Source: CAVTWY01 sp963738575
GTDB taxonomy: Bacteria > Pseudomonadota > Gammaproteobacteria > Burkholderiales > Burkholderiaceae_C
DNA: 64,000 nt
Assembly (NCBI GenBank): GCA_963738575.1
Contig: CAVTWY010000004.1
Coordinates: 806,001-870,000 of the forward strand
Reading direction: 5' to 3'
The notes beneath the pieces are model-generated. The model ran no database searches. It had not been told where the DNA came from and saw only the letters and a program-made list of their open reading frames with translations. Of this stretch, positions 50,134-58,200 are shown in pieces (positions within the stretch are counted from its first letter, which is position 1; each line of letters opens with the position of its first letter). Both the position numbers and the translations under genes were made by a program.

Positions 50134-51893
50134 TGCTAACCACCGCAGCCGTCCGCGCTGAATTCACGCTCATCACCCCAGAGGGCGCTGAGCAGATGTT
50201 TGCGATCGACGCGTGGCCGGCAATCGTTGGCAAGGCGAGCAAGTGCGCGCTGCCCATTTCGGGGTGGCGCGCGGCGCGTGAGCACGCCCGCTTAACACGC
50301 AAAGACGATGGCGTGTGGCTTGAAGATTTGGGATCCATGTCAGGCACGACGGTCAACGGCTCGCGCGTGGTTGTCCACGGCCCTTTGCACTTTGCCGACG
50401 AGATTAACATCGCGGGCTACCGAATTCGAATCACGGATCAAGCGGCGACTGCCACCAAGGGTGCTGCCCCATCGTCAGTTACTGTACACGCAGATCCAGA
50501 TCCTCCCGGTGCCAATGGGGACGCCATCCTCAGGGCCAAAACAGCGGTGTTGCCGCGCGAGGCATCGAGAGGGCCGGTCATCAAGAATCATGCAGAACCG
50601 AAAGCCTCAAACGAAGACGGAGCGCTCTACGAATGGCGTCAACGCATTCACGACATGCTCCTTGAGACGATCGACTTGCGTCGTCGGGATTTGGTCCGCA
50701 TGTCGGATGCAGAGCTTCGCGTGGAAAGCGAGTCGCTCATTCGAGACATCGTTGGCAAGAGCCGAAAAGACATCCCCGACTCCGTCGACCACGATCTCTT
50801 GATCGAGTCGGTGCTGCACGAAGCGGTCGGCCTGGGTCCTTTGGAGGACTTGCTCGCGGACCCGGGTATCACCGAAATCATGGTGAACCGCTACAACGAA
50901 GTGTTTGTGGAGCGCCTAGGTCGGCTCTCTCGCCACGGTGTCAGCTTCACGAGCGACCGTGCCGTGATGGGCATCATCGAGCGCATCGTGGCACCCATTG
51001 GCAGACGCATCGACGAGTCCTCTCCGATGGTGGACGCAAGGTTGAAGGACGGCTCCCGTGTCAACGCAGTCATCCCGCCGTTGGCACTCAAAGGCCCGAC
51101 CATCACGATTCGCAAGTTCACCAAGCGAAAGCTGCACCCGCAAGACTTGATGGCCTATGGGTCCACGTCCGAGGACATGATTGAATTTTTGCGCGTGTGC
51201 GTGCATCACCGCAAAAACATGGTGGTTTCTGGCGGCACCGGGTCCGGCAAGACCACCTTTCTCAACGTGCTGTCGAACTTCATTCCCGACGGTGAACGCA
51301 TCGTCACGGTGGAGGATGCCGCCGAGTTGCAGCTCAACCACTCCCACCTCGTGTCGCTAGAGGCTCGCCCTTCCAACGCGGAGGGACGCGGCGCGGTGGC
51401 GATTCGCGACTTGGTGCGCAATTGCCTGCGCATGCGTCCGGATCGCATCGTGGTCGGTGAATGCCGCGGCGGAGAGGCACTCGACATGCTGCAAGCGATG
51501 AACACCGGGCACGAGGGCTCGCTTACCACGCTGCATGCCAACACGCCGCGCGACGCGGTCGCTCGCCTGGAGACGATGATTCTGATGGCAGGCATGGACT
51601 TGCCGCTCGCGGCCGTGCGCGAGCAGATCGCGTCGGCAGTGGACGTGATTGTCCAGCAGACGCGCTTTCCATGTGGATCAAGAAAGGTGACGAGCATCAC
51701 CGAGGTTTGCGGCATGGAGAACGGGCGAATTCAGTTGCAGGAGCTCTTTCGCTTTGAACGCACAGGCCGTGATGCCGAGGGCCACGTGGTGGGTGCCTTT
51801 CGACCCTGCGGAAACATTCCTACCTTTTTTGAAGAGCTGCGCGAGCAGGGCGCAATGCTTGATTTGGCGGGATTCTCTGAAGGGAGCCAGTGA
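50130..51893 (+). CDS. cpaF: Tad pilus ATPase CpaF/TadA with an N-terminal FHA domain
   Basis: 587 residues. Residues 10-105 form an FHA domain (WPAIVGKASKCALPISGWRA, then LEDLGSMSGTTVNGSRV), which binds phosphothreonine. After a linker the secretion ATPase follows: ITEIMVNRYNEVFVERLG, Walker A GGTGSGKTT (about residue 370), RIVTVEDAAELQL, and Walker B region PDRIVVGECRGGEALDM. It powers pilus extension in the cytoplasm. The FHA part suggests control by a Ser/Thr kinase, which is not encoded nearby. No TadZ/CpaE gene is present in the cluster. Confidence 0.93.
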   Translation: MMLTTAAVRAEFTLITPEGAEQMFAIDAWPAIVGKASKCALPISGWRAAREHARLTRKDDGVWLEDLGSMSGTTVNGSRVVVHGPLHFADEINIAGYRIRITDQAATATKGAAPSSVTVHADPDPPGANGDAILRAKTAVLPREASRGPVIKNHAEPKASNEDGALYEWRQRIHDMLLETIDLRRRDLVRMSDAELRVESESLIRDIVGKSRKDIPDSVDHDLLIESVLHEAVGLGPLEDLLADPGITEIMVNRYNEVFVERLGRLSRHGVSFTSDRAVMGIIERIVAPIGRRIDESSPMVDARLKDGSRVNAVIPPLALKGPTITIRKFTKRKLHPQDLMAYGSTSEDMIEFLRVCVHHRKNMVVSGGTGSGKTTFLNVLSNFIPDGERIVTVEDAAELQLNHSHLVSLEARPSNAEGRGAVAIRDLVRNCLRMRPDRIVVGECRGGEALDMLQAMNTGHEGSLTTLHANTPRDAVARLETMILMAGMDLPLAAVREQIASAVDVIVQQTRFPCGSRKVTSITEVCGMENGRIQLQELFRFERTGRDAEGHVVGAFRPCGNIPTFFEELREQGAMLDLAGFSEGSQ

Positions 51894-52759
51894 TGGCGTC
51901 GATCTCAACCACGTCAGTCGTCCTCTTCATCGCTTCGTTTGCACTTGGCGTGGCTGTGTTCACGTGGGGTGCCATCGAGATTGGCAGCAAAGGCCTTGCA
52001 CGCTATCGCGAGGCATTTACGAGCGATACCAACGTGCGCATGCGCGAGCTCTTCCTGTTCGCCGACCCGCAGCGCCTGTATGCCATGCATTTGGCGTTGA
52101 TCTTGTTGGTGGGTTTGGTGGCGTGGGTGATCAGTGGCGCTTGGCCCATTGTGCTTGGCGCTCTGATCGTGGCAGTGATGTTGCCGCGTCTGGTGTTGAA
52201 GCGGATGCGTCAACGCCGGCTCGATACCATCGAGGCTCAACTGCCCGACGCCATGTTGGTCCTTGCCGGTGCCATGAGAGCCGGCGTGAGCCTTACTTCG
52301 GCGGTGCAACAACTGGTGCAAGAGGGGCGTGCGCCCATCACGCAAGAGTTTTCGATGGTGCTGCGCGAGCAACGGCTTGGCGTGCCACTTGACACAGCGC
52401 TGACAAACCTAGATGAGCGCGTGCCCTTGCAGTCGATGACGCTCGCCATTGCCGCAATGCGCATCGCCACAGAAACGGGTGGCGGCTTGGCCGAGGCGTT
52501 GGAGCGAGCCTCCCACACCCTGCGGGCCAAGCTGGCCATGGAAGGAAAGATTCGTGCCTTGACGGCACAAGGAAAATTGCAGGCGTGGGTCGTCGGTTTG
52601 TTGCCGCTGGTGATGTTGCTCGTACTCTTGAAGATGGAGCCGATCTACATGGCCAAGATTTTTTCCACGCACATCGGTTGGGCTACGCTGTTCGTCATCG
52701 GGTTGCTCGAGTTTTTTGGGGTGTGGCTCATCCGCAAGATTGTCCTCATCGACGTGTAG
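51893..52759 (+). CDS. tadB: Tad pilus inner-membrane platform protein TadB
   Basis: 288 residues from ATG 51893 (MASISTTSVVLFIASFALGV). One helix near the N-terminus, a pair around residues 65-97, a T2SSF-type cytoplasmic domain (LPDAMLVLAGAMRAGVSLTS to GGLAEALERASHTLRAK), and two C-terminal membrane helices. It works with TadC and the ATPase. One-base overlap with the ATPase gene. Confidence 0.92.
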   Translation: MASISTTSVVLFIASFALGVAVFTWGAIEIGSKGLARYREAFTSDTNVRMRELFLFADPQRLYAMHLALILLVGLVAWVISGAWPIVLGALIVAVMLPRLVLKRMRQRRLDTIEAQLPDAMLVLAGAMRAGVSLTSAVQQLVQEGRAPITQEFSMVLREQRLGVPLDTALTNLDERVPLQSMTLAIAAMRIATETGGGLAEALERASHTLRAKLAMEGKIRALTAQGKLQAWVVGLLPLVMLLVLLKMEPIYMAKIFSTHIGWATLFVIGLLEFFGVWLIRKIVLIDV

Positions 52760-52772
52760 CCAAAGTCGACCC

Positions 52773-53651
52773 ATGAACAACACCATGACCCTCGCGTTGA
52801 TCGCCGTGATGTTTGGAGCTTGCGGTGCACTGATGGCGTATTGGCTTTCGCAGCGAATCGCCGATGTGCCCTTTGAAGACCGTACCTATCGCGACCGCCC
52901 ACCCACGTTGATGCGCGTGCTGTGGATGCCCCTCCAGTGGGTGGCTCATTACGTGGGTCCGATGCTGTCGGTGGGCTACCGCGATCGGCTGTTGGGCAAG
53001 CTTCGTTTGGCTGGGCTTGATTACGCCGTGCTGCCTGCGCAGTTTGTGGCGTATCGCCTGATGCTCGCCGCGCTGGGTGCAGCGATCGCGTGGTTCGTGG
53101 GCTCTGCCGTCAACGCGCCCTGGTGGTTGGCACTGTTGACAGCGGGGGTTGGCTATGCGATGCCAGCCATCTGGCTGCGCGACCAAGTTTTGCTGCGTCG
53201 ACATCGAACGCTCAAAACCTTGCCCTTCTTGCTCGACATCATGACCTTGTGCGTAGAGGCGGGCTTGAACCTCACGAGCGCGCTGCAGCAGGCGGCTGCC
53301 AAGGGTCCGCACGGCCCCATGCGCGAAGAGGTCAACCGTGCATTGCGTGACATCCGCGCAGGTAAGCCCCGCGCGCAAGCGTTGCGCCAGTTGGCCGATC
53401 GCATGGACGAGCCATCCATCCACAACTTGGTGAGCTCGTTGATCCAGGCCGAGAACACTGGCATGGATTTGGGCCCCGTGCTGCGCGCGCAAGCCGAGCA
53501 ACGGCGCACCGAGCGCTTTGTTCGCGCCGAAAAGCTTGCGATGGAAGCGCCGGTGAAGATGCTGGCACCGCTGATTGGCTTTATCTTTCCTTGCACGTTC
53601 TTGATTCTGTTTTTTCCGATCGTCATGAAGTTCATGGACCTGGGTCTTTAA
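52773..53651 (+). CDS. tadC: Tad pilus inner-membrane platform protein TadC
   Basis: 292 residues from ATG 52773 (MNNTMTLALIAVMFGACGAL). Membrane helices at the N-terminus and about 85-125, a T2SSF domain (TLPFLLDIMTLCVEAGLNLT to EKLAMEAPVKM), and a C-terminal helix (FIFPCTFLILFFPIVMKFMD). Paralogue of TadB placed directly behind it, 13 bases apart. Confidence 0.92.
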   Translation: MNNTMTLALIAVMFGACGALMAYWLSQRIADVPFEDRTYRDRPPTLMRVLWMPLQWVAHYVGPMLSVGYRDRLLGKLRLAGLDYAVLPAQFVAYRLMLAALGAAIAWFVGSAVNAPWWLALLTAGVGYAMPAIWLRDQVLLRRHRTLKTLPFLLDIMTLCVEAGLNLTSALQQAAAKGPHGPMREEVNRALRDIRAGKPRAQALRQLADRMDEPSIHNLVSSLIQAENTGMDLGPVLRAQAEQRRTERFVRAEKLAMEAPVKMLAPLIGFIFPCTFLILFFPIVMKFMDLGL

Positions 53652-53692
53652 GCAACTCGGCACAACGCTGGCAAGACGCGAGAATATTCAAC

Positions 53693-55189
53693 ATGAATTC
53701 AGTGCTCTCATTATCGACGCTAGGTGCGCAGACCGTGGTTGTTCCTGTGCTCGCACCTGTGCGTGCTCCTGCCCAAGTCCGCACGGCCACCACGTACTGG
53801 CAACGGCTTCGCGGCTTGCTTGGCACGCCACGGTTGGCTGATGACGAAGCGCTTTGGATTGACCCTTGCAGCAGCGTCCACACGTTTGGCATGCGCTACG
53901 CGATCGACGTGGTGTTTGTTGATCGTGATGGCGTGATCCTCGAAGTGACCCGTGACCTGGCTCCCTGGCGCGCGGCGTGGTGCTCTGGCGCGAGAAGCGT
54001 GTACGAGATGGCTGCGGGCCAAGCGCGGTTGAGAGGCATCGCGGCTGGGCAACGCTGGCACACCTCGAGTGAACCTTCTGCGCGTCTCGAAGCGACACGG
54101 GTCACGATGAAGCTACGTGATCGCACATCGCGTGGTGGGCCAAGCGGTGCATCAAGCGTCGAGATGGTGGTCATCATTCCGACGGCAATTTTTTCGATTC
54201 TGCTGGTGATGCAAACGGCGCTGATCTTTCACTACAAGAACCAAGCAAACGTTGCGGCCGTGCAGGCTGCCCGCGAGGGTGCGGTGAGTCATGCGAGTGA
54301 GTTCTCGATCCGCGCGGGATTTGCCAAGGCACTCGTGCCTGCGATGGGTGGGGGCACGACGGCGGGTGAACTGGCAGCGTCTTTTGCTCGTGCGACGGTG
54401 GAGGCATCACCGCTGGGCACGGCCATTCAAATCTTGTCGCCAAACCGAGAGGCGTTTGATGACTTCAACTCTCCCGACGCGGCCGATCGGCTGCGCGCTG
54501 AAGGTCAGACGGTGGAAGAGCCCGTCATCCAGAACCTCAACATCCAGCACCTGAGCTGCCCGATCAAATCGCCGCGCTATGCGGATGTGCCCTGCGATGG
54601 CGACCCGATGTTCAACGCCAGTGGCCAGTCGCTCAAAGATGCCAACGTGCTGAAGCTGCGCGTGGTGTGGGGGATCCCGCCTAGCAAGCAGGTGCCTCTC
54701 GTCGGGCCGCTGATGGTGGCTACGATGCGGGGCTTGAGCCAGGTGGGGTTTTGGGTGGACAACCCCGAGGCAGCGGCGCTCTTGCTGCTTGGGCGCATCC
54801 CAGTGTCGGCCAATGCGATCGTGCGCATGCAGTCGGAGCCGATTCGCAACCGGCTGATGGTGTCAACGGGCAAGGCGAACTTGGCAACGAACTACGCGAT
54901 GGGTGAGTTTTTGCCGGCGGGGACGAACACGAACAACGCGGCGGGCCCGCCGCCGGTGGGTGGTGAACCAGTCGATTCACCACCGAACTCCGTGCAGCCA
55001 GATATCGCACCACCGCCGAGACCGCCGACGACCAACCCCGACGGGAGCCCGGCGCCCGCACCAGCGCCGGGGATGTCGCCCGTGCCGGCGCCTGCACCAC
55101 CACCGACGTACACCCCAGTGCCACCACCGCCCTCGATATTCCCTGGGGCCCCGCCGCCGCCAGGCGGAGGCGGGACTTGCAATGCTTAA
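53693..55189 (+). CDS. DUF192-TadE fusion protein with proline-rich tail
   Basis: 498 residues from ATG 53693 (MNSVLSLSTLGAQTVVVPVL). Residues about 30-125 are a DUF192 domain (YWQRLRGLLGTPRLADDEAL, VHTFGMRYAIDVVFVDRDG). Residues from about 139 are a TadE pseudopilin: leader MKLRDRTSRGGPSG, site G/ASSVEM with Glu at +5, helix VVIIPTAIFSILLVMQTALI. A periplasmic domain follows, and the last 75 residues are Pro-rich (APGMSPVPAPAPPPTYTPV). The two domains are in one frame with no stop; ATG 54107 could start TadE separately. The fusion puts a folded DUF192 domain before a prepilin leader, which would normally be cytoplasmic. Confidence 0.8.
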   Translation: MNSVLSLSTLGAQTVVVPVLAPVRAPAQVRTATTYWQRLRGLLGTPRLADDEALWIDPCSSVHTFGMRYAIDVVFVDRDGVILEVTRDLAPWRAAWCSGARSVYEMAAGQARLRGIAAGQRWHTSSEPSARLEATRVTMKLRDRTSRGGPSGASSVEMVVIIPTAIFSILLVMQTALIFHYKNQANVAAVQAAREGAVSHASEFSIRAGFAKALVPAMGGGTTAGELAASFARATVEASPLGTAIQILSPNREAFDDFNSPDAADRLRAEGQTVEEPVIQNLNIQHLSCPIKSPRYADVPCDGDPMFNASGQSLKDANVLKLRVVWGIPPSKQVPLVGPLMVATMRGLSQVGFWVDNPEAAALLLLGRIPVSANAIVRMQSEPIRNRLMVSTGKANLATNYAMGEFLPAGTNTNNAAGPPPVGGEPVDSPPNSVQPDIAPPPRPPTTNPDGSPAPAPAPGMSPVPAPAPPPTYTPVPPPPSIFPGAPPPPGGGGTCNA

Positions 55190-55278
55190 GGCGGCGCAGG
55201 TGTTGCGCGACTTGAGCGAAGAACGAAGACAAAGCGAAGAACAACGAAACGAAGACTAAAGACTGATCGCAGGGAGCC

Positions 55279-58200
55279 ATGGTCATGACCCACCTCACAA
55301 CCAAGTTCGAGCGCTTGATCGCAGCGGTGCTGCTAAGCGTTGCTGCGACCTTGTCAAGTTCGCCAGCCCAAGCCCAATGCAATGGAGGCCCGACGAGCCC
55401 ATGCGGGAGTTCGAACACTTCGGCGAGCACGAGTAGTACATCGGTGGGGGCTGGCAATCCGATCAACCTGGCGACGGGCAACAAGTACCAAGAGGAGGTT
55501 GATCTGGCGCCGTTGCCCGGGGTGCTTGGGCTGGAGATCGTGAGGCACTACAACAGCGCGTACGCGGGTGCTCAGCACGCGCCGGGGCTGGTGGGCAGGG
55601 GTTGGAGGCTGAGCTACGAGGCGTTCTTGCAGCTTGGAAGAGAAGGAGGCGCGACGGGAGCTGACACGCCCCGAGCGGTGCTGACGGTGTCGCAGGCCGA
55701 TGGTTCGGAGGTGGGTCTTAGGCGCAGCGAGCGAGATGCGAATGTCTACGTTGCCCAAGACCGCAGCCTGGGCAAGCTCGAAGTGAAGGAAGAGGCGAAT
55801 CGAGCAAAGACGACGTACGTTTGGCACTGGCCAGCGACGGCGGAGCGCTTGGGCCGGCAGCTGACGTTTAACGCGCACGGCAAGCTGACGAGGATGCAGC
55901 AAGCCGATGGGCACGCGGTGAGCCTGGAGTACGAAGAAGCGGGGATGAGGCGGCTGACGAGCGTGACGGATGCGAGCGGCAGGCGGATGACGTTGCAGTA
56001 CCCGGCGAGGTTCAGCCCGAACGAATTCCAAGGGGTGCAACACATTGACACGCCCGTTGGGAGGTACAGCTACCGGTACACAGAAGGACGGCAACGAGCG
56101 CAGATTGCCAACATCAGCTCAGTCACACAGCCCGATGGCTCGAGGCGCGAGTACCACCACGAGGCTGCGAAGCAGCCGCTGCTGCTGACGGGGATCAGCG
56201 TGAGGGAGGCGCCGAGCACTACTTCCACACCCACATCTTCCACGCTGCCCAGCCTCACGAGGATCTCGAGCTACGCGTACGACGAGCTGGGCCAAGCGAT
56301 CGCGAGCGTGAGGGGGGTGATGCCTGCCACTGTGATGCAGGTCACTGAGGGCAAGCCGCTGACCCAAGCTGAAGCCGAGAGCTCGCCGGAGTTCGTGAGG
56401 GTCACGAAGTTCGTGCCGCCATCGAGCCTGAAGGAGGGTGTCACGGAGATTGTCAACGGGGTGGGGCAGCGCACGAGGTACACGACCGCACTGATTGGGG
56501 GCCAGGCAAGGCTCACCGGATCCTTGGGCCCTGGGTGTGCGCAGTGTCCGCCGGTGAACACGAAGTGGGGGTACGATGAGCAAGGCGTGCTCACCACCAC
56601 GACGGCGACGGACGAGCAAGGCAGGGGGTTGTATGCGCAGGTGAGGACGCTGGACGCGCAAGGGCGAGTCGTGGCCATTCAAGAGCGGTGGTTCGTGACC
56701 GAAGCGGGCAAGAACAACAAGCTCAGCAAGATCGCTGCAACGCGCCTCAAGGAGCGAGCAGCGTACGAGGGCGAGTCGCGGCAGCCGAGCTTGATTGCAA
56801 GGCCCAGCGTGGTGGCGGCTGGCAAGGAGCACGTGATCCGCATGGCCTACAACGCGATGGGCCAGCTGCAATCGATGACCGAAGAAGGCTACAGCCCGAT
56901 CGACGAGCGGGGTGAGCCGAAGTCAAGCCCGATCAAGAGAACGACTAACTACGCGTACACAAGCACCCAGGGCAAGAGCTTGCTCACGGCCATCGATGGG
57001 CCGCTCCCCAACGGAGCCAAGCAAACGCCAGAAGACTCCGACATCACGGTGATGGCTTGGGACAACCAAGGCAACACCGTAGTTGCAGTGACCGCACCCA
57101 TGAATCAAATGACGCGCTACACCCATGACGAAGCGGGTCGCATCCGGTGGGCGAATCATCCCAATGCCACAGACACGCACTGGCATTACGCGCGCAGCGA
57201 AGCGCGTCGCCCAAGCGCAATCGTGCGAGCGGGCGTCGCCAAAGGGTTTGCCTATGATGCACAGGGCCGCGTTGGCGCTGTGGCTGACGCAAGCGGCCGC
57301 TACATCACGCTGCACTACGACACGGCAAATCGCCTACACACAGTGCGCGATGCCCAAGGCTTTACGCAGACGATTCAGCGCGACGCCGAAGGCAAGGTTT
57401 TACGCGCAGGGATGCACGAACCAAACCAAGACAAACCAATGCGCGCAGCGTACCGCTTCTACGACGAGCAGCAGCGCCTCAAGGCGTCGTTACTCCCCGA
57501 TGGTCGATTGAGCACTTGGCGCTACGACGACACGCCGCAGGGCCGAGGTCGTTTGGTTGAACACATCGACGGTGACGACGTCTGGAGTCAGTGGCGATAC
57601 GGCAGTCAAGGCGCTTCCGAAGTCGTTAGCCGCCTTGATCTCACGCCCGACGGGCTTGCGCGCATGAGTGTCTCGGAGATGGGACTTGTACGTGGAGGAG
57701 TCTTCGGCGCACCGTCGCAAGAAGCAAGACTGCCCGTTGCCGAAGTGAAGAGTTCGAGAAGCACTGAACAACATGCGACCAGGATGACATCGCTCAACCC
57801 GACGATACCGACCCAGGCCGCCATCCTGGCCTCCAACCCGACGACCGCGGTGCGCGATGACTTTGACCGCACGGTGGCTCAGTGGACTCCGGATCATGGC
57901 AGCCGCTTCATCGTGCACGATGCTGGAGGTCGCGTGGTGCTCCAGCGGCGCTTGGGCACAGATGCACGCTTGGTCCAGACGATTGAGCAAGACCACGACG
58001 TGGCGGGTCGATTGACCGAGCGGCGCATCAAAGACTCAACGAATGCGTTGCAAGAAACAGTGCGATTGGCGTGGGAGGGCCCACAACTTCGATTGATCGA
58101 AGACGGCGCACAGGTGCAAGCGTTTGAGTATGAGCAAGGCAGAACCCTCACGACCACGACCACGATCAAGACACCCGAAGGCAAGCTGCTCGCGCCGATC

